A DNA stretch of 64,000 nt, from the NCBI GenBank assembly GCA_034506395.1, contig JAPDPQ010000031.1, positions 1 through 64,000 of the forward strand. Direction: 5' to 3'. A model generated the notes under the pieces. That model made no database searches and was not told the DNA's origin. It saw nothing but the letters and a program-made list of their open reading frames with translations. This DNA comes from a candidate division KSB1 bacterium. GTDB lineage: Bacteria > Zhuqueibacterota > Zhuqueibacteria > Thermofontimicrobiales > Thermofontimicrobiaceae. This document shows positions 18,938-28,207 of the stretch, one piece after another. Numbering within the stretch: the first letter of the stretch is position 1; the number at the start of each line of letters is the position of its first letter. The position numbers and the translations under genes are program-made.

Positions 18938-19561
18938 ATGCAGACGGAAATAACAGATACCCAGAGGAAAGTTTACCAAGCCATTGTCGATTTTATCGAA
19001 GAGCGGGGCTATCCGCCGACCATCAGAGAAATCATGAATCTGATGGGCTATTCTTCCGTGTATAATGTACAGCGCATTCTCAATGTTTTGGAAGCTAAGG
19101 GATATATCAATCGCAACCTCAGGGGGGGAGCGCGCTGTATAGAGGTGGTCAAAGGGGAGGAGATGGCAACAAGTAGCGGCACGCGAATCCCGATTTTAGG
19201 GAGAGTAGCGGCGGGGACTCCTCTTTTCGCACAAGAAAATATCGAGGGATATTTAAATTTTGATCCAGAAATTGCCGGTTTCAAGGCGGACTTTATCCTG
19301 CGTGTTTCTGGGGACAGCATGAAAGATGCGTTCATCAGCCACAATGATCTGATCTTTGTCAAAAAGCTGAATTTCCCCAACAATAATGACATCATCGTTG
19401 CGCTGCTTGATGAGGAGGCAACGGTCAAGCGGTATTTTTTGGAAAAGGACCATATCCGCTTGCAACCAGAGAATCCCGCTTATCCAGCCATCATCATCAG
19501 CAAAAACGACCTTTATTTCAAAATTCTAGGAAAAGTCATCGCCGTCTTTCATAGGTTTTAA
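18938..19561 (+). CDS. lexA: LexA repressor / self-cleaving S24 protease
   Basis: 207 residues, a normal LexA. The N-terminal winged helix spans about 1-70, with 'GYPPTIREIMNLMGYSSVYNV' as the helix-turn-helix. The self-cleavage site is the A-G bond in 'GRVAAGTPLFA'. The catalytic serine is in 'RVSGDSMKDAFI' and the general-base lysine in 'DEEATVKRYFLE'. The start 'MQTEITDTQ' at 18938 is chosen because a longer frame would run through the operator and the -10 element. The gene represses itself and, by the second box, the small gene at 19600. RecA-stimulated cleavage after DNA damage is expected from the family. Confidence 0.96.
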   Translation: MQTEITDTQRKVYQAIVDFIEERGYPPTIREIMNLMGYSSVYNVQRILNVLEAKGYINRNLRGGARCIEVVKGEEMATSSGTRIPILGRVAAGTPLFAQENIEGYLNFDPEIAGFKADFILRVSGDSMKDAFISHNDLIFVKKLNFPNNNDIIVALLDEEATVKRYFLEKDHIRLQPENPAYPAIIISKNDLYFKILGKVIAVFHRF

Positions 19562-19564
19562 ATA

Positions 19565-19580
19565 GGGTACAAAATTACCC
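19565..19580 (+). promoter_or_regulatory. Second LexA operator, before the small gene
   Basis: GGGTAC-AAAA-TTACCC, one mismatch from a perfect palindrome and 15 of 16 identical to the lexA site. It starts 3 nt after the lexA stop codon and ends 19 bp before the ATG of the small gene. No clear -35/-10 pair lies ahead of it. Confidence 0.7.
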
Positions 19581-19599
19581 GATGTAAGGAGAAAGCATC

Positions 19600-19830
19600 A
19601 TGAAAAAACAAATTAAAAATTTCGCTGAATGGAAAAAGCAGCTAAAACAATCAACCGATCTCATTGCATTGCAACGCTCACTCAATCATATTGATAAGCT
19701 CTATGAAGAAGTCCGCAATTCTCTTGGTCGTGTCCTTATGTCGATGGAGATGATCGAAATCCAAGAGATCCTCGAAAATCGCATTGAAGAATTGACCGAA
19801 CAGCAAAAGATGACCAAAGTCGCTGCGTGA
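19600..19830 (+). CDS. Small LexA-controlled protein of unknown function
   Basis: 76 residues, basic at the N-terminus and strongly helical, with heptad-like spacing in 'LQRSLNHIDKLYEEVRNSL' and 'EIQEILENRIEELTEQQ' that suggests a coiled coil. No family recognised. AAGGAG lies 8 nt before the ATG and an SOS-box-like palindrome 19 bp before it. A strong terminator follows at 19935. The placement makes it a likely damage-inducible gene, perhaps a small modulator of replication, division or mutagenesis as is common for lexA-linked small genes in other phyla. That is inference from context only. Confidence 0.7.
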   Translation: MKKQIKNFAEWKKQLKQSTDLIALQRSLNHIDKLYEEVRNSLGRVLMSMEMIEIQEILENRIEELTEQQKMTKVAA

Positions 19831-19934
19831 TGTTTTAGCGGCAAAGCTACTGTTTTTTGAATATCCTTACTTTTTCCTTATGGTTCCCTTTCCACTCTCC
19901 TGGGAAAGGATTGATCCATACAATCTCCTCGGAT

Positions 19935-19972
19935 GGCCCGCTGTCTATTGTGACAGGGGGCCTTTATTTTTC
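19935..19972 (+). terminator. Intrinsic terminator of the lexA-small gene unit
   Basis: An 11-bp stem with one mismatch (arms 19935-19945 and 19952-19962, 'ggcccgctgtc' and 'gacagggggcc'), a 6-nt loop and a T-rich tail. The rest of the 19831-20254 gap holds nothing recognisable. Confidence 0.85.
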
Positions 19973-20254
19973 TCATGCTATCCCCTCATTTTTAACCTAC
20001 GAGGATGTACTCTGTGAGATTTATGAGTGAAAAATGATAATATGCTCCCAGCAGAACGGGTAGATTTTAGGTGGGAATAAAGAAGCGGCCGATCAAGCAA
20101 TTCAAGTGGCAAATGATGGCATGAATCAGGGCAGTGAGAAATAAGCTCAACCCAAATCGAACTTATGTGGATAGATGCCTCCCCCTATTACCAAGCATCT
20201 GCCCTCGTGGACCATCAGTCAAGAAATATTTCGCGACAAAATTTCAAAAACGTT

Positions 20255-21730
20255 TCATGATTCTGACTGAGATTCTTCCAGCTTCTTTTGCAGATATTCG
20301 ATCTTTTGCTTATAAAATTCGTTATTCGGATCCTTCTTTCTTAAAATCTCGTACACGCCGATCGCCTTGGCATATTGATGCTGAGCAGCATAAATTTCTC
20401 CAAGCGTGGGAGTGACAATCTTTTCTTTTCTTCGAAGCGAATCATTTTTATCTTCTGGCTCCCCTGTTTCCGATCGCTGACGCGCTGAACTTGGAGCAGG
20501 TGGCTCAGCAAGTGGTTCAAATTTCGGCCGAGTCTGCTTTTGAATCTCCTCCAACGTCTTTTTGAGCGGGGAAACATCCTCAGTTTTTGTTTTTGGACCA
20601 GCCTCATGATCGAATTTCTTGCCAATGGTATCGTCTTCTGGCGAAACTCGATCGGAACGACGAGATGGTTCTTCACCTGGCGATTGAGGCTTTTGAGCCT
20701 GTTGAGTACGATCCTCATCCCCAGTCATCAAAGCAAATACGTCCTCATCAGCTAACCCCTCGAGTTCATTGGTATCGAACTCCCCATTATCTTCAAATTC
20801 GCTCACTTCTTCCATTCGATCGGTTTCGCCATCTGTCACGCCAAACGAGTCAATTTCCGATTGCTCGAATTGCCCAACCAATTCTTCATCTTCACCCAAT
20901 AGATCGGTTAATTCATCGTCTCGAAATATGTCCTCCAGCAAATCGAGGTTGGCACTCTCCTCCTCAAATGTCGGTGCGGTTTCTTCAAAATAGCGTTTCT
21001 CACCCGCTTGTTTTGGTTGTTGTTGGGTTGGCTGCTGCATTGGAGGCTTGTAATGGGCAGATGGAGAACCCAATGAGGAAACTTGCGCTGCCTCCGAAGA
21101 ATCGAATCCGAATTCAGGTTCTGTATCTGGTTCTACATCTAATTCTGGCTCAAATATTGGCTCGGTTGACCTCTCACTTCGATCGCCGCCAATTGGCTGT
21201 GATGGGGTTTGAACAGCGCGCGCAGGTTCATTTGCTTCTTCGAGTTCAGTGAGCAAATCTGTCTCCATGGCCTCGATTTCTTTTTCGGCAGAAGGGGGCG
21301 TCATGTTAGGAGATTTCGCTTCGCTTGACCTTAATTCTTCAAGCCGTTGTTTGGCCGCTTGGTTCAAGGGATCGATCCGAAGGATCTCCTCATAGCTCAT
21401 CTCACTGGTATTCATCCATCCGATTTGGGCCATTAATTCTGCATAATCGCGATGCGCCGCAATATGTTTCGGATCAAATAGCAATACGCGCTTCAGTTCT
21501 TTCTCGGCCTGATCGAAAAGTTTTTTCCTCAGATAACACTTGCCCAATATATAATGTCCGGTCACATAATAGGGATGTTTTTTGATACCTTTTTCGCACA
21601 AGGCAAGCGCCTCATCCACGCGATCCATCTGAAGGTAAGCATCGGCAAGCCGGGCAAATAGCACCGAATTCTCATTTTTGCTCAATTTGCCCTCCAGATA
21701 CTTCACTTCATCTCTCAATGATCTTTGCAT
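20255..21730 (-). CDS. TPR-repeat protein with long acidic linker
   Basis: 491 residues. The first ~135 residues are tetratricopeptide repeats ('LFARLADAYLQMDRVDEALALCEKG', then 'GHYILGKCYLRKKLFDQAEKEL' and one more). A disordered region of about 300 residues follows, rich in E, D, P, Q and S. The last ~50 residues form a single further TPR ('TLGEIYAAQHQYAKAIGVYEIL') and a helix. There is no signal peptide, so it is probably a cytoplasmic scaffold. The ATG at 21730 has GGGAG 8 nt upstream; a GTG 9 nt earlier overlaps it. It lies 255 bp after the LptE-like gene, so it may have its own promoter. Confidence 0.8.
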   Translation of the reverse strand: MQRSLRDEVKYLEGKLSKNENSVLFARLADAYLQMDRVDEALALCEKGIKKHPYYVTGHYILGKCYLRKKLFDQAEKELKRVLLFDPKHIAAHRDYAELMAQIGWMNTSEMSYEEILRIDPLNQAAKQRLEELRSSEAKSPNMTPPSAEKEIEAMETDLLTELEEANEPARAVQTPSQPIGGDRSERSTEPIFEPELDVEPDTEPEFGFDSSEAAQVSSLGSPSAHYKPPMQQPTQQQPKQAGEKRYFEETAPTFEEESANLDLLEDIFRDDELTDLLGEDEELVGQFEQSEIDSFGVTDGETDRMEEVSEFEDNGEFDTNELEGLADEDVFALMTGDEDRTQQAQKPQSPGEEPSRRSDRVSPEDDTIGKKFDHEAGPKTKTEDVSPLKKTLEEIQKQTRPKFEPLAEPPAPSSARQRSETGEPEDKNDSLRRKEKIVTPTLGEIYAAQHQYAKAIGVYEILRKKDPNNEFYKQKIEYLQKKLEESQSES

Positions 21731-21985
21731 TTTCTTCACTCCCTATCATCGATGCCTGAAATCGAACCTCCATCATTCCCGCTATACATCTTTATTCCAT
21801 TTCAATCGAAGAGAGAATTGATTTCGGTTCGCAACCAATCTTATTTTCAATCTTCATCCTACCTTTGCACATTTTAAGTTACTGATTGGATAAAACCGAT
21901 AATCTACAATATAGCTCTCAATTATAATATTTTTTTTGATAAAAAACAATGCTTATTTTTATAATTAAAAAAAATTAGCCATGGC

Positions 21986-22513
21986 TTACCAATTCGAGAT
22001 CGTCTTATTAAAAATATCCGTCACGATTTTTTTGACCGCTTCATCGATCGCCTGCTGCCGAGTGGTATTGACTTCTCCAGAAGCATCGGGGCTGTAAGTT
22101 CCCCACTGGGTTATTTCTTCTTCCCAGATCACCTTGTTCTTTTTCAGATCTTCGAACTTGGCTTTCACACGGAGATAAACGCGGATCTCCCGCACCTGTT
22201 CTTGTTGATTGTACGCGCCTGCTTGATCTCGAATATTAAGGATCGTCCCTTCGATGATTGAATCAGCCGCGCGCCGGTCAACCACTTTTAAGGTATTATC
22301 GCGCGTGAACTCATAGATCAGCGCATCGGTGAGGTCCTCTGGCACTCCAAACTCAGTGGTGTTATTGGCAAAAATAGGGATCGCTACGGTGCGCAAATGG
22401 GGCGGTAGTGCTGAACCAGAAAATGAATAATAGCCGCATCCCAAAAGCAACCAAGCCAATACGACAACGATCCAAAACCGCGACTGGTCGAGTAATTGAT
22501 CATCCCTGTTCAT
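21986..22513 (-). CDS. lptE: LptE-like LPS-assembly lipoprotein
   Basis: 175 residues. A signal helix ends in the lipobox 'LLLGCGYY', giving a mature N-terminal lipid-modified cysteine. The pattern 'CGYYSFSG...HLRTVAIPIFANNTTEFGVPEDLTDALIYEFT' and the following 'ADSIIEGTILNI' are typical of the LptE/DUF4136-like lipoproteins of the FCB group. LptE plugs the LptD barrel that inserts lipopolysaccharide in the outer membrane. No lptD is visible. Starts 1 nt after the stop of the sigma54 activator gene, so the two are almost certainly co-transcribed. LptE is a divergent family, so the name rests on pattern and length. Confidence 0.75.
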   Translation of the reverse strand: MNRDDQLLDQSRFWIVVVLAWLLLGCGYYSFSGSALPPHLRTVAIPIFANNTTEFGVPEDLTDALIYEFTRDNTLKVVDRRAADSIIEGTILNIRDQAGAYNQQEQVREIRVYLRVKAKFEDLKKNKVIWEEEITQWGTYSPDASGEVNTTRQQAIDEAVKKIVTDIFNKTISNW

Positions 22514-22514
22514 T

Positions 22515-23717
22515 TTAATATGGCAGATTATACTCTTTGATTTTTCGATAGAGGGTGCGCTCGCTAATCTTCAGGCTCTTAGCGGTCTTTCGCTTATTTC
22601 CATCGAATCGGTGGAGCGTCTCCTCAATCAATTTTTTCTCCATTTCCTCCAGCGTGGGGAAATTCCGCGACTCAACCACTGGCTCATTATAAACGATTTC
22701 ACCGTTTTCTGGTGGGATGACAATGGTATCTTCAGGTTCCCACCCTTTAAGACGGCGCGGCGGAAAAAGCCGCGTCAGAATGATCTCCCGTAATTGGGAG
22801 ATTTCTGATTTCAGATCCAATAGCGCGCGGTAAATGAACTCCCGCTCCACTTGCTCGGTTGGCCGATGCAACGCCATGGGCAGATTGCGGGAGACGTTAC
22901 TTCCCAGGTTCAGATATTTTATCACCGCTGCCCGGTCAATTTTCCCTCCTTTTTCAAGAATGATCATGCTCTCGATCACATTTTTTAATTCGCGAACATT
23001 GCCTGGCCAATGGTACTCCATCAGCGCTTCGAGACCAGAATCATCGAATCCACGAAACTCGATTCGATTTTGTGCGCAAAAATGATCGGAAAATGTTTTT
23101 GCCAGCAAAGGAATATCCTCTTTTCTGGCCCGCAACGGGGGGACGAAAATGGTGACTGCATGAAGACGGAAATAGAGATCCTGGCGAAAGCTGCCGTTCT
23201 GCACCTCCTGATCCAACTCCCGATTGGTGGCGGCGATGATTCGCACATCCACCTTTTTGGGTTCAGCACTGCCGACTCTGGTGAACTCCTTGCCTTCCAA
23301 CACGCGGAGAATTTTCACTTGGGCATTCAAAGGCATTTCACCGATCTCATCAAGAAAAATCGTTCCGCCATCCGCCATTTCGAAAAACCCCTTGCGCTGG
23401 CTCACTGCCCCAGTAAATGCCCCACGCTCATGGCCAAACAATTCCGACTCCATGATCCCTTCTGGAATTGCGCCGCAATTGACAATGATCAACGGTTTTG
23501 CTGCACGGCGACTCCGCTGATGAATGGCCCGAGCGATCAGCTCCTTACCCGTGCCACTTTCACCGATAATCAGCACCGAAATATCCACCGGGGCAACTTG
23601 TTGAAGGGTCTCAAAAATTTGCCGCATTCCTGGTGAATTACCGATCAGCCCCGATTCTAGTTGAAATTGTTCAAAAGCTTTATCTGATAGGTTTTCTGCT
23701 GCTTTTGCTTTCATCAT
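22515..23717 (-). CDS. Sigma54-dependent transcriptional activator (AAA+ and Fis-type HTH)
   Basis: 400 residues. The AAA+ domain spans about 22-260: Walker A GESGTGKE, the sigma54-contact loop '[15 protein letters not shown]', Walker B '[12 protein letters not shown]' and the arginine-finger region '[20 protein letters not shown]'. The Fis-type helix-turn-helix is at the end ('[23 protein letters not shown]'). There is no receiver, GAF or PAS domain, so activity is probably set by a partner or by expression level. It overlaps the epimerase gene by 38 bp and is followed 1 nt later by lptE, which suggests a link to envelope genes. No sigma54 promoter was located in the window. Confidence 0.93.
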   Translation of the reverse strand: MMKAKAAENLSDKAFEQFQLESGLIGNSPGMRQIFETLQQVAPVDISVLIIGESGTGKELIARAIHQRSRRAAKPLIIVNCGAIPEGIMESELFGHERGAFTGAVSQRKGFFEMADGGTIFLDEIGEMPLNAQVKILRVLEGKEFTRVGSAEPKKVDVRIIAATNRELDQEVQNGSFRQDLYFRLHAVTIFVPPLRARKEDIPLLAKTFSDHFCAQNRIEFRGFDDSGLEALMEYHWPGNVRELKNVIESMIILEKGGKIDRAAVIKYLNLGSNVSRNLPMALHRPTEQVEREFIYRALLDLKSEISQLREIILTRLFPPRRLKGWEPEDTIVIPPENGEIVYNEPVVESRNFPTLEEMEKKLIEETLHRFDGNKRKTAKSLKISERTLYRKIKEYNLPY

Positions 23718-24639
23718 TTTTGAAATTGGACTTAAAATATTCCACGGTTCTCGCCAGTCCCTCCTCCAAGGATACTTGCGGTCGCCACTGAAGCAGTCGC
23801 TGTGCTTTTTCGATGTTCAAAACGCTCCGCATTTGCTCCCCCGGTTTGGCTGGCCCATGAACTTCCTCGACGTTTGCATTGGTTAAATGACGCAGTTTAT
23901 GAAAAAGTTCATTCACATTGGTCTCGATCCCAGTCCCAATATTAAAATAATCGCATTGATCAAAGCTCAATGCCTTGACATTGGCATCAACCACATCCCC
24001 TACGAATACATAATCCCGCGTCTGCAAACCGTTGCCATTGATGATTGGTTGGCTGCCATTTAACATGCGGCTTGTGAATATCGCCACCACCCCCGCTTCG
24101 CCTTTGGGATTCTGTCGCGGACCGTAAACATTACCATAGCGCAGCACCACAAATTGAATGCCATAGACATAATGATAAAAATAGAGATATTTCTCACCCG
24201 TCAACTTCGTAATTCCATAAGGCGAAACTGGACGGGTTGGATGGTTTTCATCTGCCGGAAAATAGTCTTGCTCTCCATAAATTGCCCCACCGCTGGATAT
24301 GAAAATAAACTTCTTCACCCCGGTCTTCACTGCTGCTTGCAAAAGATTAATTGTGCCAATAATGTTGTTATTGGCATCGTAAATTGGATCGGCAACCGAA
24401 AGCCGAACGTCCATTTGTGCGGCATGATGATTGACCACATCGAATCGCTCGCTTTCAAATAGCTTCAATATCTGGTCATCTTGAATATTCATTTTAACAA
24501 AATGAGCTTGGGGATTGACATTTTCAACGCGCCCCATGGATAAATTGTCCACAATAACCACTTCATGCCCCATTTTAATATAAGCATCTGCCACGTGCGA
24601 TCCAATAAAGCCTGCTCCACCAGTCACTAAGATTTTCAT
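23680..24639 (-). CDS. NAD-dependent sugar epimerase/dehydratase (GalE/SDR family)
   Basis: 319 residues of the extended short-chain dehydrogenase family. The NAD-binding motif is '[12 protein letters not shown]' (residues 5-16) and the catalytic pair is 'YGITK' (YxxxK), with the serine in '[11 protein letters not shown]'. '[10 protein letters not shown]' and '[12 protein letters not shown]'-like '[12 protein letters not shown]' are typical of UDP-glucose 4-epimerase-like proteins. Substrate specificity cannot be read. GAGGAG lies 9 nt before the ATG. It is in the uvrB-purD operon and its 3' end overlaps the sigma54 activator gene. A role in surface polysaccharide or LPS sugar supply fits the neighbouring lptE but is inference. 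Confidence 0.9.
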   Translation of the reverse strand: MKILVTGGAGFIGSHVADAYIKMGHEVVIVDNLSMGRVENVNPQAHFVKMNIQDDQILKLFESERFDVVNHHAAQMDVRLSVADPIYDANNNIIGTINLLQAAVKTGVKKFIFISSGGAIYGEQDYFPADENHPTRPVSPYGITKLTGEKYLYFYHYVYGIQFVVLRYGNVYGPRQNPKGEAGVVAIFTSRMLNGSQPIINGNGLQTRDYVFVGDVVDANVKALSFDQCDYFNIGTGIETNVNELFHKLRHLTNANVEEVHGPAKPGEQMRSVLNIEKAQRLLQWRPQVSLEEGLARTVEYFKSNFKNDESKSSRKPIR

Positions 24640-24675
24640 ATCGTTGTTCTCCTCAGTTGTAAATTCCCAGTTGCA

Positions 24676-25947
24676 TTACAACGCCTTATATCCAATATCC
24701 TTTCGATAGTAGGCACCATCGAATGTAATTTTGCCAACAGCTTTATACGCGCGCTTGATCGCCTCTGCTACATCATTCCCCAAGGCAGTGATCCCCAATA
24801 CTCTGCCCCCATTGGTTAAAATCTTGCCATTGGCCAATTTGGTTCCGGCATGAAAAATAATCACATCAGTTCCGAAATTTCGCTCCAAACCGATGATCTC
24901 TTTGCCTTTCTCATATTTGCCAGGATAGCCCCCAGAAGCCATCACCACGCACACCGCAAATTTATTTTTAAAATTGATTGTCTGTTGTTCTAATTTGCCC
25001 TGGCTACACCCATACAGCAGCGGGACGATATCGCCCTCGACCAATGGCAAAATCACCTGCGTTTCTGGATCTCCAAAGCGACAATTGAATTCGATCACTT
25101 TAGGTCCCTGACGAGTAATCATCAAACCAGCGTAAAGCACGCCGCGATAGGGTCGATCTTCCAATGCCATACCTTTGATCGCTGGTTCCAAAATCCGCTG
25201 CCGAATTTGTTGCAGCATGTCCATATCGACTTGAACTGCTGGGGCGTAGGCGCCCATTCCACCTGTATTTGGTCCTTTGTCGTCATCAAAGATCGGCTTA
25301 TGATCTTGCGCTGGGAGCAATTCGATCAAATTTTCGCCATCAGTCACCGCCAGCACTGAAGCCTCCTGGCCTCTCAGATATTCCTCGATGACGACCTTTT
25401 TGCCAGCCGAACCAAAGACGCCCTGGATCATCATTTTATGGAGCGCTTCCTGAGCTTCTTCCTGGTTGAAACACACGATAGCGCCCTTGCCAGCAGCCAG
25501 GCCATCGGCCTTGATGACGATCGGAGTTGGCATGGAATTTAAATAATTCTTCGCTGCCTCAAATTGATCAAAAGCGCGATATTGTGCAGTAGGGATCTGA
25601 TATTTTTCCATCAGATATTTTGCAAAAATCTTGCTGCTTTCGATCTCGGCCGCTTTTTTGGTTGGCCCGAAGATCGCAAGCCCCTGTCTTTGAAATGCAT
25701 CGACTATCCCCGCTGCCAAAGGTGCCTCGGGTCCAACCACGGTGAGGTCGATCCGCTTTCGGTCAGCGAAGTTCAATAGTTCATCAATTGCGCTCTCGTT
25801 TATCGAAACGCATTCAGCCAATTGGGCGATGCCAGCGTTTCCAGGAGCACAATAAATCTTATTGACTACGGGACTTTGGGCGATCTTCCACACCAGGGTA
25901 TGTTCACGTCCCCCTCCACCAATTACCAAAATGTTCAACCGTTCCAT
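24676..25947 (-). CDS. purD: Phosphoribosylamine-glycine ligase
   Basis: GAR synthetase makes glycinamide ribonucleotide from phosphoribosylamine, glycine and ATP. 423 residues, standard length. The N-terminal Rossmann part has 'VIGGGGREHTLVWKIAQSP' and 'CAPGNAGIA'. The ATP-grasp core has 'VIKADGLAAGKGAIVC' and 'EEYLRGQEASVLAVTDG', and 'DDKGPNTGGMGAYAPAV' is the family signature. 'EFNCRFGDPETQVILPL' carries the metal-binding acidic residues. It follows uvrB by 21 bp on the same strand and is followed by the epimerase after 36 bp, so it sits in an operon. No strong Shine-Dalgarno is seen before the ATG. Confidence 0.97.
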   Translation of the reverse strand: MERLNILVIGGGGREHTLVWKIAQSPVVNKIYCAPGNAGIAQLAECVSINESAIDELLNFADRKRIDLTVVGPEAPLAAGIVDAFQRQGLAIFGPTKKAAEIESSKIFAKYLMEKYQIPTAQYRAFDQFEAAKNYLNSMPTPIVIKADGLAAGKGAIVCFNQEEAQEALHKMMIQGVFGSAGKKVVIEEYLRGQEASVLAVTDGENLIELLPAQDHKPIFDDDKGPNTGGMGAYAPAVQVDMDMLQQIRQRILEPAIKGMALEDRPYRGVLYAGLMITRQGPKVIEFNCRFGDPETQVILPLVEGDIVPLLYGCSQGKLEQQTINFKNKFAVCVVMASGGYPGKYEKGKEIIGLERNFGTDVIIFHAGTKLANGKILTNGGRVLGITALGNDVAEAIKRAYKAVGKITFDGAYYRKDIGYKAL

Positions 25948-25968
25948 GTTCGTTTTTCTATGTTTTGC

Positions 25969-27960
25969 TCAACTGTTTCTTAGCCATTCGATCTCATCGC
26001 GCAATTCTGCCGCGCGCTCGAATTCTAAATTTTTGGCCGCGGCCAGCATCTCTCGCTCATATTGCTCGATCAATTCCTCCCGCTCCATTCGGGAGAGTCG
26101 GAGCAAGCTTCGATCGCGGCGCTTCTTTTTCGTTCCCCACTTTTCCATTTTCTCATCGGCGACCCGGGTCGTTCGCAATACATCCTCGACCGATTTGTAA
26201 ATGGTCGTTGGTGTGATACCATGCTCTTCATTATATTTTTGCTGAACCTTGCGCCGACGATTGGTCTCGTCGATCGTCTTTTGCATGGATTGCGTGATAT
26301 GATCCGCATAGAAAATGACTTTGCCGCTCACATTTCGCGCTGCGCGACCAGCAATCTGCATGAGTGACGTCTCTGATCGTAAAAAGCCCTCCTTATCAGC
26401 ATCGAGCACCGCGACCAGCGACACCTCTGGCAGATCCAACCCCTCCCGAAGCAGATTAATCCCCACCAGCACATCAAACTCTGCCAGTCGCAGATCGCGG
26501 AGGATCTCAACCCGATCCAGAGCAGCGATCTCTGAATGCAAATATCGGACCTTAATACCCATATCTGCCAGGTAATCGCTTAAATCTTCGGCCATGCGCT
26601 TGGTCAGGGTGGTCACCAAAGTTCGCTCCCCCCGTGCCACTCGCTGTCGGATCTCCGCGATCAGATCATCGATCTGGCCTTTGATCGGTCGCACCTCGAT
26701 CTCAGGATCCATCAACCCAGTCGGTCGAATGATCTGCTCAACCACAACACCTCCGCATTTTTCTAGTTCATAAGGTCCAGGGGTTGCGGAGACAAAGATC
26801 ACCTGATTGATCATGGACTCGAATTCTTGAAAATTAAGCGGCCGATTATCCAATGCAGACGGCAATCGGAAGCCATATTCCACCAACGTCTCTTTGCGGG
26901 CTCGATCACCATGATACATCCCTTGAACTTGGGGAATGGTCTGATGGGATTCATCGATGAACATCAAAAAATCCTTGGGGAAAAAATCCAACAAGGTGAA
27001 GGGACGCTCCCCTGGCTTGCGGCCAGTCAAATGCCGCGAATAATTTTCAATCCCTGAACAATATCCAATCTCCTGCATCATCTCTAAATCGTAATTGGTG
27101 CGCATCTCCAGCCGCTGCGCTTCTAACAGCTTGTTGTGCCGACGAAACCACTCCAATCGTTCTTCAAGTTCGATCTTGATATTTCGGATCGCCTCTTCTA
27201 ATCGCGGTTGGGTGGTGACATAATGCTTGGCTGGATAGATTGCAATGGTATCGCGCTGGGAGTTAACCTTTCCAGTGAGCGTATCGATGATCGAAATGCT
27301 TTCAATTTCATTCCCAAAAAGTTCGATCCTTACCCCTTCCTCTTCGTAAGCGGGGATTACTTCAATCACGTCGCCGCGCACCCGGAATGTCCCTCGGCTG
27401 AACTCAAAATCATTGCGGCTATAATGGATATCCACAAGTTTCTGCAAGATCCGCTGCCGATCGATTCGATCTCCTTTGCGGAGGATCAACAGCAATTGCT
27501 TGTAATCCTCGGGTGATCCTAAACCATAAATGCATGATACCGATGCGACAATAATGACATCATCGCGCTCCAACAAAGAACTGGTGGCCTTCAGCCTCAG
27601 CCGATCGATCTCATCATTGATCGAAGTATCTTTGGCAATGTAGGTATCGGTCGTTGGGACATACGCCTCAGGTTGGTAATAATCGTAATAGCTGATAAAA
27701 TACTCCACAGCATTATTTGGAAAAAATCCTTTGAACTCGCCGTACAATTGAGCCGCGAGCGTTTTGTTGTGCGACAACACGAGCGTTGGTTTTTGAACGT
27801 TAGCGATAACATTCGCCATGGTATAAGTCTTGCCGCTCCCAGTAACACCTAATAGCGTCTGAAACCGCTCTCCGCGTAACACGCCCTCGGTCAATTCTCG
27901 GATCGCCTGGGGCTGATCTCCTGTCGGTTTATAATCTGATACTAATTGAAACCGTGCCAT
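25969..27960 (-). CDS. uvrB: UvrABC excinuclease subunit B
   Basis: Damage-recognition helicase of nucleotide excision repair. 663 residues. Starts '[20 protein letters not shown]', the family N-terminus; an ATG at 28002 would lie close to the predicted transcription start and is rejected. Motif I is '[15 protein letters not shown]', '[12 protein letters not shown]' is the beta-hairpin tip, '[16 protein letters not shown]' is the DEAD-type box, and '[17 protein letters not shown]' and 'QIAGRAARN' are motifs V and VI. The C-terminal UVR motif that binds UvrC is '[16 protein letters not shown]'. First gene of the uvrB-purD-epimerase-sigma54 activator-lptE run. Confidence 0.98.
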   Translation of the reverse strand: MARFQLVSDYKPTGDQPQAIRELTEGVLRGERFQTLLGVTGSGKTYTMANVIANVQKPTLVLSHNKTLAAQLYGEFKGFFPNNAVEYFISYYDYYQPEAYVPTTDTYIAKDTSINDEIDRLRLKATSSLLERDDVIIVASVSCIYGLGSPEDYKQLLLILRKGDRIDRQRILQKLVDIHYSRNDFEFSRGTFRVRGDVIEVIPAYEEEGVRIELFGNEIESISIIDTLTGKVNSQRDTIAIYPAKHYVTTQPRLEEAIRNIKIELEERLEWFRRHNKLLEAQRLEMRTNYDLEMMQEIGYCSGIENYSRHLTGRKPGERPFTLLDFFPKDFLMFIDESHQTIPQVQGMYHGDRARKETLVEYGFRLPSALDNRPLNFQEFESMINQVIFVSATPGPYELEKCGGVVVEQIIRPTGLMDPEIEVRPIKGQIDDLIAEIRQRVARGERTLVTTLTKRMAEDLSDYLADMGIKVRYLHSEIAALDRVEILRDLRLAEFDVLVGINLLREGLDLPEVSLVAVLDADKEGFLRSETSLMQIAGRAARNVSGKVIFYADHITQSMQKTIDETNRRRKVQQKYNEEHGITPTTIYKSVEDVLRTTRVADEKMEKWGTKKKRRDRSLLRLSRMEREELIEQYEREMLAAAKNLEFERAAELRDEIEWLRNS

Positions 27961-27992
27961 TTTTTCAATCTCACTCAAGTTTATATCGGTCA

Positions 27993-28021
27993 AATATAGC
28001 ATTATTATGACAGAATGTCAA
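27993..28021 (-). promoter_or_regulatory. uvrB operon promoter with overlapping palindrome
   Basis: On the minus strand TTGACA (28021-28016), a 17-bp spacer and TATATT (27998-27993). A 13-bp palindrome, TGACA-N3-TGTCA (28008-28020), covers the -35 hexamer and may be an operator. It differs from the lexA-type box. Confidence 0.75.
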
Positions 28022-28207
28022 GAGTAAATTTTGGAAAGGCGAAACCTTGGTTCGAGAAAGCAGAAAATTGAAAGGGAATTCCCATCATCTGGCGAATTGG
28101 ATTGCTGATTCCTTTCTGATACCGCTGGAAAATTTCATGACAAAATTTGCATTCACCTGCCAATTCCGTTTCAAAAAACAGCGCAAATCTCTTTCGATCA
28201 ATTTGAT

